Positions 18,225 through 34,081 of a DNA stretch of 64,000 nt are shown here, piece after piece. Numbering within the stretch: the first letter of the stretch is position 1; the number at the start of each line of letters is the position of its first letter. Position numbers and translations under genes: made by a program. Under the pieces are notes generated by a model. That model saw only the letters and a list, made by a program, of their open reading frames with translations, had not been told where the DNA came from and made no database searches. The stretch spans positions 1,052,648-1,116,647 of the forward strand of contig NC_089177.1 of assembly GCF_947507565.1 (NCBI RefSeq). Direction: 5' to 3'. This DNA comes from Oscarella lobularis (lineage: Eukaryota > Porifera > Homoscleromorpha > Homosclerophorida > Oscarellidae).

Positions 18225-20981
18225 ATGGAACCACTCGCAGCTCGAATTCGCGTTCGAAACAGTTCGAATATTTCGCTGAAGCAGCGCCTGAAGATCTGCG
18301 TGGCCACGTGCAATCGAGCCGACTACTCGAAGCTCGAACCGATAATAACGGCCGTTCAAGCCGACCCCGATCTGTCGCTGAGCCTCATCGTTCTCGGAAC
18401 TCACCTCATCGACGACTACGGGTAAGAAATAGCTGTTGAGGGCGGGCCGAGAAAAGAAAACACTCACTAGTTTTCTCGATGGTCCTCTCGAGAGCGAGAG
18501 CGTTGTCAATACAGTATGCCCCTCCTCTTTGGAGAAAGCGTTTCTCTACTATAATGCGATTTTTATACATGTCGAGTCCTTTGCTTGGAAACAAAACGCT
18601 AAAGTAACGTTCGATTTTAATTAATTAATTAATTAAATAATTAAATAAAATCGGATTTCTAATTAATTAATTTTATCGAGTTATTGTCTTCTAGTTCCAC
18701 TGTCCGCTTCATCGGCTTCCCCATCGAGCAACGCCTCCACACGATCGTCCGCGGCGAAGATGAGGCGGCGATGGTCGAATCGGTCGGCCTATCGCTCGTC
18801 AAACTCCCGGACATTCTCCAGCGCGTCCAACCCGATCTCCTCGTCGTCCACGGCGATCGCTTCGACGCGCTCGCTCTCGCGACGAGCGCCGCGCTCATGA
18901 ACTACCGCATCGTTCATCTCGAAGGCGGCGAAGTGAGCGGAACGATCGACGACTGCATACGACACGCGATCACCAAACTCGCTCACTATCACGTCTGCTC
19001 GACCGAGCGCTCGCGTCGTCGTCTTCTCGCCATGTGCGAGCATCCCGAACGCGTGCTGCTCGCCGGCTGTCCGTCCTACGACAAGCTCCTTCGCGCCGAT
19101 ACGTCGCCGAGCGTTCTCGTGCGCCTCTGCGAACGCTATCAGCTCAATCCCGAACAGTTTATCATCGTCATTCAGCATCCCGTGACGACCGATTTGCAGA
19201 GTTCGCTCAAAATGTTTCAGATCGTCGTCGAGACAGTCATTGAGTTCGATCGTTCGACGCTCTTTCTCTATCCCAATATTGACGCCGGTTCGAAGGAAAT
19301 GACGCGAATCATGCGTCAGTACGGACTCGACGGCTCCTCGCAACGTTATCCCAAGGTAGGGGGGAATTAAACCTCATTACATTGATAGCTGTACAAGGCA
19401 GAGACATAGTACCTACGCATGTTTCACTCGCCACTATATAGTCTATTACGTTCGGTGCCTACTGTATCTTCTCTCCTCTCCCAGATCAAGTCCGTCAAAC
19501 ACGTGCCGTTTGACGACTTCATCGTTCTCCTCGCCAACGCCGCCTGCATACTCGGCAACAGTTCGTCGGGCATACGCGAAGCCGGCGCGTTCGGCACGCC
19601 CGCCGTGAACGTCGGCACGCGTCAAACGGGACGCGAGAGCGGCGAGAACGTCCTTCACGTGCGCGACGCCGGTTCGACGGAGAAACTGCTTCACGCTCTC
19701 CGTCTCCAAGTCGGTCGTCGCTATCCGCCGTCGCACATCTACGGCGACGGCGAAGCGGTGCGTCGAATCGTCGACTTTTTCAAGGCCGTCAATCTCGACG
19801 ACGTCATACAGAAGGATTTCAGTTTTCCCGCCATGCCGATGAGTTCGAGCGTCGACATCGATCACGTGCTCGACGTGCAAAGCGCCGTCGCGATCGACTT
19901 GGGCGGAACGAATTTGCGCGTCGCCATCGTCACGATGCGCGGTCGCGTTCTTCATTGCGCCTACGCGCCGAATCCGGACAACTTCCGCGATCGAGTCGCT
20001 TCGATTACGTCGCTCGTCGACGAGGCGAAAATCAAGGCGCTCGAGATGAATTGTCGTCTGCAGGGAATCGGGATATCGACGGGCGGACGCGTCGACGCGC
20101 GTCGCGGCATTCTTCTCGAGACGACGTCGCTCATACCCGATTGGCACGACATCGACGTGCGCGGAATGCTGGCCGACGTCATCGATTTGCCCGTGTGGAT
20201 CGACAACGACGGCAATTGCGCGGCGCTCGCCGAACAGCGTTTCGGCAAGGCAAAAGGAATTGACAATTGCATAACGATTATCATTGGAACAGGTAAGCGT
20301 GGTTGCTTGGGTCCTGTAGTAACTCTGTACTTATAATAGGTCAAGTGATTGCCTATGAATGTGTTTATACTAATGATTTTATCGTTTTTAGGAATTGGCG
20401 GCGGCATTTTGGTGAATGGTGAGCTTCACTACGGTGTCAATTTCTGTGCTGCCGAGCTTGGTCACATGGCTGTGAGCACAGACGGTCCACTTTGCTCGTG
20501 TGGACAGCGCGGCTGCATCGAAGCAATAGCTTCTGGTTTCGCTTTGGATCGAGAAGCGAGACGTCTTCACGAAGCCGGCGAATTGAATCCGAATTTAGAA
20601 AAGGACGTCACTCCCACTGGTACATATATGGCTATCCTGACCACGAATTAAATAAATTTATTTATAGCCGTTCATTTAACTGCCGCCGCTAAGTGCGGCA
20701 ACCAAAAGGCAAAGGAGATCATTGAGCAGGGAGCGCGCGCTCTCGGCATTGCCGTGGTAAATATGCTTCACATGCTGAATCCAAAGATCATAGTCTTGTG
20801 TGGCCACATGGCTCCTCTCTATCGCTCCACTGTCGAGGAAATGATTGAAGGTAGGGCTCTTCCGAGCGCTAAAAATGTCCTCGTTGAAGTGTCGGAGCTG
20901 AAAGAGCAGGCACTCCTTGGAGCTGCTGGCCTAGTCTTTGGTTATTCGAGTCGTAGGCTATATGGAATTGATGGAAAGTAG
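18225..20981 (+). CDS. GNE: Bifunctional UDP-GlcNAc 2-epimerase / ManNAc kinase
   Basis: GNE makes ManNAc-6-phosphate from UDP-GlcNAc, the committed step of sialic-acid synthesis, in the cytosol. Five exons: 18225-18421, 18695-19355, 19485-20292, 20392-20619 and 20668-20981. The epimerase half shows [51 protein letters not shown] and [16 protein letters not shown]. The kinase half shows [39 protein letters not shown], the GTGIGGGI loop split by an intron, and the zinc-site region [11 protein letters not shown]. It ends [17 protein letters not shown]. The length of about 730 residues fits the fused animal enzyme. Pieces of this gene are scattered through the array to its left. Confidence 0.96.
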
Positions 20982-21142
20982 AGGCAAGGACCTCTGCGCA
21001 GTAACTCATGCGAGATTATTATTTAAAGTCACATACATACCGTATGAGATATTAGTTTTTTTGTGTTATTCAATCGTTTGGAAAATGGGATTTGTTTGTG
21101 GTGGAGTTCGCGCACGTCCGGGACGTTTCCTCCTGTAGCAAC

Positions 21143-22932
21143 ATGGCGGATTCAATTCGAGCCGTTGAACGCGAATGGAGCAAAGCGAGCGCAAAAGTCG
21201 ACCTCGCTCGTCTCGTCTCGACTCAGAAGCTCGGCGATCTGTCGGCGCAGCTCGGCGAATGCGGCGAATCGCTACGGGAACGCGGTAAACGTCGCAAAAA
21301 CGGTCGTTTCCTTCGTCGAACGCTTCGCGCTAGGCGCCGACGACGACGAAATGAGCGACGAGCAAGTCGCCGCGTTGTCGGAGCACCTCCAAAAGGTGCG
21401 AGACGGCGCGTCGAAGGTGAGTTCCGATCACAAGGAGCTCCACGGCAACATTTCGAAGATCGGACGCGCAATCGACAAGGTCTTCGGGCGCTGAAACCCG
21501 TTTTCGGGCGACCCGCGACGCCGTTTTTCCTTTCTCTCTCTTTAGAACTTCACGATCGATTTGGATGCGAGCGGACAGGAGAACGTTTTCGAAGCGCCCG
21601 AACGCGCGCGAATGCTCAACGGCGTTCTGTGCGATCATTTTCTAAGGCAGGGTCGTTTGGACGTGGCGCGTCGTCTCGCCGAAGTGGGGCCCCCTCTCAA
21701 AAAAATATTTAAAAATTTTTAATTCGATTTGTTTGTTTTTTTTTCTGTAGGAGGCTGGATTGAATTTGAAGGATGAAGCGATTTCGCCTTTCGTGGCGTT
21801 GAATCAGATATTGGAGTCGTGTCAAGAACGAAATTTGGAGCCCGTGCTAAGGTATTGATCTTTTTCTCTTCCAAGAAAAATCGTCTCCGTAGCAAAGCTG
21901 GACATGCACTTGTGCATTAGTTTGCGCACAGGCGCTCTCCTCTGTTTTTTTGCTTATATCATAGTCTCTCGTCAAGTTTCTCGGCTGAGCCTTTTTCCTA
22001 GTATTGGAATTGAGGTCTACACATCTTGATACATCTTTTCTCTATATACAGCTGGGCCGAGGCGAATGGCGATTGGCTGAAATCGCGCAACAGTTGTCTC
22101 GCCTTCAAACTTCACCGGCTCAAATTCCTGAGCCTATTAGAGGCAGGTGAGCGAGCAAGAGCTCTGGAATACGCCAAGAACTTTGCACCGTACGCGGAAA
22201 TGAAAAAACGAGGTAAGACTAGAGACGGAGGGAGAAGACGATTGATTAGAGAAATTTTAGAATTCCAACAGTTAATGGGATGCTTGGCATACGCCGGTAA
22301 AGGGCTCTCAACGTCTCCGTATGCGTTTCTGCTGGATCCCGTATATTGGACGGAAGCCTGCGACGAATTCATGAAAGAGGCGTGTGCGCTGTCAGGACTG
22401 CCAGTAACCAGTCACTTGTCCGCTGGGTAAGACAATGCGTTTTTTATCAACTTGGCCCTGATATGTGTATTTATGGTCTTATGGATGGTTTTAGGTTGGC
22501 TGCTGGCTGCTCTGCTTTGCCCAATCTGCTGCAAATCAAGAGCGTTCTGCGTCAGCGACACGTCCACGACATGTGGAGTGCTATGGATGAATTACCTGTA
22601 TGTAGGGATCTAACTTTCTCTGTGCCACCTCATAGTCATTCTCGTTTATAGATTGAAATTGATATTGGGTCCGAGCAGCTCTATCATTCCATCTTTGCCT
22701 GTCCCATAATGAAGCAGCAGTCGACGTCTGAGAATCCGCCCATGCGACTGTCGTGCGGGCACGTAATTTCGCGTGATGCCATAGATCGTCTATTGACGGG
22801 ATTGAGGTGAGAGGGAGTGGGAACGTAAGAGTTTATGGCCTAACACAAAAGGACTTCCGTACGTGTAGATTGAAATGCCCCTATTGCCCCGTCGAAATGC
22901 AAGCAACAGATACGAAAGTAATCCATTTTTAA
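21143..22932 (+). CDS. RMND5: RMND5 homolog, GID/CTLH E3 ubiquitin ligase subunit
   Basis: RMND5A/B (yeast Gid2) is one of the two RING-like catalytic subunits of the CTLH ubiquitin ligase. About eight exons with 45-180 bp introns can be followed: [30 protein letters not shown] with [27 protein letters not shown]...[17 protein letters not shown] (LisH/CTLH region); [35 protein letters not shown] and [27 protein letters not shown] then [19 protein letters not shown]. The RING is of the Gid2 type: [11 protein letters not shown] ... [23 protein letters not shown] at 22930-22932. It aligns with human RMND5A throughout. Confidence 0.95.
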
Positions 22933-23187
22933 TTAGGAATAGAGATAATGACTATTAGCAACAAACAATCCTTTATTACTGTACAGTACTATGTGAAAGC
23001 CACGTAGAAGGAATAGGCATCAACAAGCCCAAAATATTTGTGCAGACGAGTTATCTAATCTATAGGGCCTCCTAAAGGAATTACTGAAGAATGCGGAAGA
23101 GCCTGATATGGTACACCAGTAGACTTCTTCTCTTTTTCAGTTTCACATTTTTTTCTTTAGGAGCGTCCGTCCTGGGCAAGACGTCAT

Positions 23188-23400
23188 AAAACTGCTCCGG
23201 GGTCCTGAGCATGATCCTGTCACAAAAAACTGCTCCGGGGTCCTGAGCATGATCCTGTCACAAAAAACTGCTCCGGGGTCCTGAGCATGACCCTGTCACA
23301 AAAAACTGCTCCCGGGGTCCTGAGCATGACCCCCAGCGCATAAAAAACTGCTCCGGGGTCCCGGGCAAGACCCCCAGCGCATAAAAACTGCCCAAGCATG
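23188..23400. repeat. Minisatellite, 38-42 bp unit, about 5 copies
   Basis: Successive units begin AAAACTGCTCCGGGGTCCTG at about 23189, 23227, 23265, 23303 and 23345, with a partial sixth at 23385. The first three are nearly identical (38 bp; GAGCATGATCCTGTCACAA). Later ones vary to GACCCCCAGCGCATAAA and have 40-42 bp. Confidence 0.92.
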
Positions 23401-23554
23401 AGGGGAGACTATATGCAATTTTTTTCATATTTTTATTGAAAATAAAAGGTCTTTATCCTTTCTCTTGTCCTAGCTACCCTAACCTATCCTATCTACCTAT
23501 CCTATCCTAACTAATCTACCCTACTAGACCGCGCGTTGCCGCTGCATCGGGGTG

Positions 23555-23584
23555 AACGCACGGCATGTAGCAATGCCGTGCGTT
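23555..23584. repeat. Short inverted repeat
   Basis: AACGCACGGCAT and ATGCCGTGCGTT flank a 6 bp loop. No coding context, so a foldback element or chance hairpin. Confidence 0.7.
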
Positions 23585-24452
23585 ACGAAGTCCCCGTGCG
23601 TGAGTGTATTATGCGCCTACTAAAATATACAAGCTATAAAAAACTGCATAGTCTGTTTTCTCATTGTCTATTTTCTCTTCGCTCAAGACGATCTTGGGAT
23701 GACCGTTCACATCAAGAATTTGTCGAGCCAAATCCCTTTCCCTTTATATAAATGTTAAACCTGAAAGAATAAAAAAAGCTAATACATCAGCATTTGCACT
23801 GAGCAGGCAGTGCGAAATGCGGAAGCAGTTACCGGTATTCGGCAGCCAATCAACGGTCGAGAACGTCGTGCCGCCGCTGTTTGCCTAACAATCTGAATTA
23901 TGCAAAATACTGACTTGCCGTTTTAGCGGATGCGCAAATCCGCCAAAAAAAGCACAACGCCGGGCCAGACACAAAAGGGCCCCCACTTCGGATAACATCA
24001 CGGAGATGCAGTTCGCTAAGGAGCGTACGAGCGAGGTTTGCTAGGAGGCTTATGCGTGAGGTTCGCCTTCCACAAACCGAGCTACGCCGATCCGGATCGG
24101 CCACGAAGAAAAACGGGAACTTCCCGAGCTTACCAGGTCTTTCGAGCTGATACTTGTCGCCGCTGAAGCTTCGCCTAGCGGCAAAAAAAGCCTTTCCGGT
24201 CATGTAGAGCCGCGATCGGGGTCCACACCGGTCCACACGCCGCCTCAAAGAGAGGTGGGATTGCACGTGGCCGCGAGTGCGACCAGTGCGTCAGTGCGTG
24301 CCCAATGCGCATCCTCGGCGATTCACTGAAAAATCATTTCCTGGCAATAATCAATAATTTTTTATGAACAACTCACTTGTCTCTCTCTGTACACATAGAC
24401 ATAATAATCACATACTGTGACTCCATTCCGTGGCTATATACACTATAATTCT

Positions 24453-25173
24453 CTACATAAAAGACCCCAGCGAGTTGTCCAGTGCAAAACGACTACCTTT
24501 CCAATTAAAATGCGTAGGCGCCGACGTCTCCTCAGGACCGTCACAAAACTCAAAAGATCGACTCAACTCGATAGCCAAGCTCGATTTGATGAGTCCAACG
24601 CCGCCAACGCGCTCGACACTCGGATGATAGAGACGACCGCTTCCGGGTAGAGCGTAGATCTTGCTCGGCTCAAAGGGCACTGTGAGCTTATTGCCCGCTC
24701 CTCCGTACGACAGATATCCGTGTTCGTGTTCGGATTCGTCGCGAGGATCGACGTGGTGCGTGAAGACGATTGGTCGATCGTCGCAGCGCACGTAGTTCTG
24801 CTCGCGTCCGCACGGCGATACGTAGGGAAAGTCGGCGGCGTATTTTTCCGCGTTCGTGTTCAGCTTGAGACGTTTGAAGAAAAAGGCGAGAAATTCCTTA
24901 TCTGAAATAGTTCAATAAATAAATAAATGATTATTAACTAATTATATTGGAGCCGCTTTACCTTTGAAGCACGTTATGAAATTTTTTATTTTGACGTCAT
25001 CGAGAAAAAGCTATATGGTAGGAGAATTGGAGCTATAATCTCATTAGGATAGGTTTTTCCAAAAGAAAACAGACCTGGCCTTGATGATCTATGTAGTAGA
25101 AGTATTCTCGAAGCCCTGGTGAAGGCGATCGCCCTTGGATATAGAGCGAGAGCCTTCTAAATATCGAGTACAT
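24453..25173 (-). CDS. UPF0598 family protein (C8orf82-like)
   Basis: Conserved eukaryotic protein of unknown function, probably mitochondrial. Three exons. The start at 25173 gives MYSIFRRLSLYIQGRSPSPG, a basic mitochondrial-type presequence, then REYFYYIDHQGQ. Exon 2 (about 25010-24962) encodes LFLDDVKIKNFITCFK. The last exon encodes DKEFLAFFFKRLKLNT, FPYVSPCGREQNYVRCDDRP, IVFTHHV, YLSYGGAGNKLTVPFEPS and GRLYHPS...GGVGLIKSSLA, ending SLGSFM, TAG at 24453. These blocks match human C8orf82 in order. It is divergent from the BOD1-like gene, 85 bp apart. Confidence 0.92.
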
Positions 25174-25258
25174 TGATCGAAGAGTCTCTTCAGCGAATTG
25201 CTACCGAAACGCATGCGCAGTTCTCTTCAAGCGGAACTTAGCATTGCGCGACGTCCCG
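25174..25258. promoter_or_regulatory. Bidirectional promoter between UPF0598 and BOD1-like genes
   Basis: 85 bp between two opposed start codons. It contains AGTTCTCTTCAAGCGGAA and GCATGCGC, a palindromic core typical of NRF1 sites (GCGCATGCGC), which drive many nuclear genes for mitochondrial proteins in animals. Motif assignment is by eye. Confidence 0.45.
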
Positions 25259-26286
25259 ATGGAAGACGACGAGGCCAAATTGAAGGAGATCGTTCGCGAA
25301 CTTAAGTCAAAGGGCCACTTTGACAAATTTCGAAAGGATTGCATCAGTCAACTGGAGCAGAGCGTGAGAAACAGAAGAACTCGCCCAGATCGTTCGTTTT
25401 GGACGAACGATCGATCTCTTTAGTCTTTGTGCAATCGACTAAAGGAGGACGTCACACGATTTGCGCAAAAGTTTCTAGAAGGCTACTCTTGGCCGTCTCC
25501 CGTACCGAAAAACGGCCTGAGAGAGATTTTGCGTCAAGAGCTAAGGCAGTAAGAATTTCTAGGCAAATTTCTTATTGGAATTGAAATTCCAATAAGAATT
25601 TATACCTATACCGAATTTTTAATTACTAGAACTTAATAATAGATATCTAAATTAATTATTTATTTTCTGCACTTACCTTCAGATCCAGGCTTTTATCCAA
25701 AGTCAACGGCATCGTTTCGGACGTTGTCGATTCGAGTGCCGAGACGGCGTTTCGACCTCTCGTCATTCCCATTGTTCGAAGTCACTATCCTCTCGATAGC
25801 GGCGTTGTCGCAGTCACAGAGGAAAGAAAGTCTCCTTCTCCTTCACCTCCCCCACTTCCCCCCGACAACGATTCTCCTCCGCCTCCTCCGCCTCCACCGC
25901 CGCCGCCGCCGCCACCACCACCACCACCTCCCCCTCCGGATGACCCACCAAAGACGCTCTCTCCACCTCCCCCCATTGACGATGCGAAAAAGACGAAGAA
26001 GGAGAGTCGATGGGACAAGAAATTTCCCGTCCGATCTAAAAAGCCGAAGGAGGGGAGTCCTAAGGAAACGAAAGAACAAATAGAAGAAGTGGAGGAAAAC
26101 GTTACCAACGAAGAAGAGACGGCGACACCGAGTCCAAAAGAAACCGATGAAACCGAAACGACTGACAACGTGCTCCCTGAAGACAAAGAGGAGATAACTC
26201 CAGAGGAGTTCGACGGGGAGAAAAAAGAAGTCGAGGACCTCGAACCGGCGACGGAGCCACCCAAAAAGAAGCCGCGTCTCTCTTGA
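25259..26286 (+). CDS. BOD1-like protein (Shg1/COMPASS-related domain)
   Basis: Three exons. Exon 1 from ATG 25259 encodes MEDDEAKLKEIVRELKSKGH then FDKFRKDCISQLEQ, matching the BOD1 opening (LKSQGLFDQFRRDCL). Exon 2 encodes RLKEDVTRFAQKFLEGYSW and LREILRQELRQ. Exon 3 starts SRLLSKVNGIVSDVVDSSA. BOD1 proteins control chromosome biorientation by inhibiting PP2A-B56; the same domain in Shg1 joins the SET1/COMPASS complex. The C-terminal half is a Pro run (about 20 Pro from CCT/CCA/CCG codons), then acidic Glu/Thr-rich sequence ending PPKKKPRLS, a likely nuclear localisation signal. TGA at 26284-26286. Length of about 275 residues is longer than vertebrate BOD1 and far shorter than BOD1L1. Confidence 0.85.
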
Positions 26287-26466
26287 GAAGTCGTCGTCGA
26301 GCCGGAAAAGATTCTACGCACGAGAACGCGATCGGCGACGCGACGAGATTCCCAAGAGTCGACCTAACATTCAATTTATATAGATGCACGTCACACGTCT
26401 AGGTGATTAGAAATAATGAACTCGTCTAAAAGTGACTCGAGACAACGTTTGTGCTTATGTGAAATC

Positions 26467-29047
26467 TCAGAACGCGGTCACGCATTGCTTACAGTCGCTC
26501 AGATTCGCGTAGCGCTGTCCAATTTCGTCTCCTCGCTTATCGGCGAGCATCGGCTTCGCGTACGTCCCGGCGGCGATCTTCTTCTCCTTGTCGATCACGT
26601 CGCATTGGCACTTATCGCAGCGATTGCGTTCGATTCGTAGTCCCACGCGCACCATGAAATTGTGAAACGAGTCCTTGTGCTGGCGCCACGACTTGCGCGA
26701 CTCCTTGGAGAGCGCGACGAAGAAGAGAAGCGCGTACGACGAGACGCACATGGAGAGAGCGCCGATGCAGAAGAGAACGGGGTACAAGTAGCGACGATAG
26801 TCCTGCGGGCACGTCGACGGATCTTCCTTGATTGTCATGCAGATGAAATAGTCGGTCAGGTCGCACTCGAGTTTCTTCGAGTTGAACATGAGGGGGATTT
26901 GGGGAGCGAAGAAGAAGAGGCACATGACGGGGAAGGCGGCGATGAGAATGAGGTAGCGTTTCTCGAGTTTTCCGACCGGTTGAGCGACGACCTTTTTCAC
27001 TTGCGATCCATTCCAGTAGATAAGCGTAGGCTAAAAGAAAAGAAAGAGTAATTTATTTATTTATTTATTTATAAGGACCGTCTTCTTACCCTGCAATCTC
27101 GCACGGCAAAGAATAGAAGAACCATTGTCAAGGCGACTATAAAAATGACTTGCAAGGGCAGCGAGAGCGTGAAATATCCCGTGCTCAAGTCGACGGGACC
27201 GCACGCCAGCGGGTCGGTGCTCTGGAGTCCGTAGGCCGATTCGCTATCCTTGATGAAGGCGGCGCCGACGAGAAGCGCGGGAATGCCCCAAGCGATGATG
27301 GATTCGATTACGTGGATGAGAACGGGTCGACTTCGGAAGGCGTCCGAGAGGTCGGAGGAGAAGAGCGTGAGGAGACGATTGACGAGGAGAAACATCCACC
27401 ACATGTACATGGAGAGTGTGGCAAAGTGATAAATAGCCCCTAGGGGGAAAAGAGTAATGTAAAATTAAAAGAGGGCCTGGCGTATAGAGTGCGTTCTTAG
27501 GCGTTTACCTTGATAGGTGCAAAACGTTGTTGGCTTCAGAAACGCCGTCGCCCAATCGTCGGCCGAGCAATAGGCCTGTCTTTTACCCATCGTCATTCCA
27601 ATTCCAATCACAATACCTTAGAAGAGAAAAAAATGTATTTGCTAATTGAAACCTCAAATAAGAGGAAACTCCACGTGGTAAGGAGATTCCACTGTAAAAT
27701 ATAAACCAGCTTACAGCCAATAAAAGCGCAGACATTGATGTAGAGGACGATTACGCCCGACAAGTTGTGCCTAACAACGTGAACAAGCATCAACCTAATC
27801 TCCACAATAGCGCGGCTCATTATTACAAGGACTTGCAGCTGGCCCAATTGATAAAGACGACCAGCGACGATACGATGCCAATGATGAAGGCAACCCACGT
27901 CGAGGTAGTGATCGCGTCACTCTCGCCGAGACTATTCCACGACCACAACCCGCATCTTGGACTGCACGGCACATCAGGAAGCGAAGACGGAACGAGGGGC
28001 GCGGGACACGACGACGACGACGAACTGCCGTTGCTATCCGACGCACCAGCATTCCCAATGACGAGTTCTAGGCCAACAATAAATAATATCACCAATTAAA
28101 ATAGATCAATACCTTCCGCGTGAACGGTCTCGTTCACATGACAGCTGTAGAATGTATCGGCATCTTCGGGTAGACTATCGCAGGGCACAATCTTCATAGC
28201 GCCGTATGTGACTGGGTCGAGCTTGGCCACCGCTTTAGCAGCGGTCCATTCGAATTTACAAAATCGATTCTCCGCTCGCCTGCATCCGGTCGGACACATG
28301 GGCACGCCGTACTCATTTCCCTCGGCGTCCGTTCCGCAATAGGGATAGGCGATTTGGCAGAGGAGCTCGGACGGTTTTCCGTGCGCGACGCACGTCTCCG
28401 TCGCGTAACTGTCCATCATTCCAAAAAGATTCGCGAGGTCTTTTTCGATCTGCCGCTGCGTGCGATTCATCGCGATGAAGACGCGAGCGGAAGGACGCGC
28501 GTCGAGAAACCGAGAGCAAACCGACGACGCGTTCAAGATCTCGCAACGAGACACCTGAGGAGAAAACGATCAATATAGGGTGTTCATATATGAACACAGT
28601 GGCGTGTTCATGGCATGTATGACAACGTCAATTAGTACAGATAAAAAAATACCGGGGAATCTGTCACGTGACTTTTTATAAGTATGACGTCAGAAAGTTT
28701 TACGTATTGACTGAAGTAAAATGGGGTGGCTCGCGTCGTCAAAAAAAATCGAACGCGGAGACTCTTTCGGGGGGGCGTACCTTCTCGCTTTCCGTTAGCA
28801 CGGTCGGGCTTTCGGCAGTGTCGCCGGCGCCGCACGACGTCTGCTTGGGCATGACGTAGAGAACGGTGGGCGCGCTGAGAAAGCCCCAGACGGCGACGAG
28901 TGCGAGACCGTAGACGAAGTAGAGTACGATCTGTTTCGTGTCCTGCGGCTGCTGAGCCGATGGGCATTGCTGCGCGATAAACCCACAATAAACAGGCGGA
29001 TACGACGAACAAAGGGACGCGTGCGCGTTCGCGCTGATGTGGAACCG
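26467..29047 (-). CDS. Frizzled-like class F seven-transmembrane receptor
   Basis: The cysteine-rich domain (about 28554-28110) reads SRCEILNASSVCSRFL ... DLANLFGMMDSYATETCVAH ... LLCQIAYPYC ... VPMCPTGCRRAENRFCKFEW ... CDSLP, the Frizzled CRD cysteine order. Next come a Ser-rich linker, TM1 (TWVAFIIGIVSSLVVFINWA), RHNLSGVIVLYINVCAFIGC, a segment with YCSADDWATAFLKPTTFCTY, YHFATLSMYMWWMFLLVNRL, and so on to TM6 (YLILIAAFPVMCLFFF) and TM7 (YLYPVLFCIGALSMCVSSYA). After TM7 the sequence is SKESRKSWRQ, so the Dishevelled-binding KTxxxW is not exact. The first exon seen (29047-28777) also encodes a hydrophobic stretch (IVLYFVYGLALVAVWGFLSA) before the CRD, and no in-frame ATG precedes it; the true start is unresolved. 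TAG/TGA-type stop at 26467. Confidence 0.78.
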
Positions 29048-29075
29048 CTGGAACGCGTGGGGGAGGGGAGAGGTT

Positions 29076-33724
<4,649 letters not shown>

Positions 33725-34081
33725 CGAGCGGGAGATTGTTTTTCGGTCGAGTTCGGCTGTTCGATCTTGTGCTGATTTTCTGACGAGCTGCGAGACTGGA
33801 TTAAGCGACGAGAACGATGCGAATTTCGGCGAGTTTTTGGTTACTTCGGTAACTCCACCCTTCGTCGAGATCCCGTATGCAAACAAGAACACGAGTTGAA
33901 ATCGTGATAGCCCCATCGAAAAACGTATCAAAATCAATACCGTTGAATGAATGAGCTGCGAGTGTTTGTCGGAAATTATATCTTTTTGAAAAAAGACAAA
34001 GACAGTCAGTCATCTTCATTAGTCAAACGCTTCTCATAAGAAACTCAACAACAGGGAACATAAACGAACGTGCGCTTCATC
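33725..34081. other. Spacer between SLK and Tudor genes
   Basis: About 357 bp. The reading frame continues upstream of the SLK start, but without similarity to the family; this is most likely the SLK leader and promoter. Nothing else seen. Confidence 0.5.

Larger units (their letters stand above)
22933..24452. other. Gene-poor region downstream of RMND5
   Basis: About 1.5 kb without a convincing gene. Contents: a 38-42 bp minisatellite (23188-23400), a run of CCTATC/CTAACC-like short repeats (23460-23525), a 12 bp-arm hairpin (23555-23584), and a GC-rich block (23935-24300) that may be an old repeat. The minus-strand frame at 23898-24266 has no recognisable domain and I do not call it a gene. 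Confidence 0.55.

Noticed and set aside
23188-23400. Possible CRISPR-like array
   Set aside because: Units are contiguous tandem copies without variable spacers, in an animal genome; it is a minisatellite.
23898-24266. 122-residue minus-strand frame in the GC-rich block
   Set aside because: No start context, no domain, no splice signals and no partner exons.
33725-33937. N-terminal extension of the SLK kinase
   Set aside because: The upstream in-frame residues have no family similarity, while MAFFKHFF matches the normal start of SLK/STK10.
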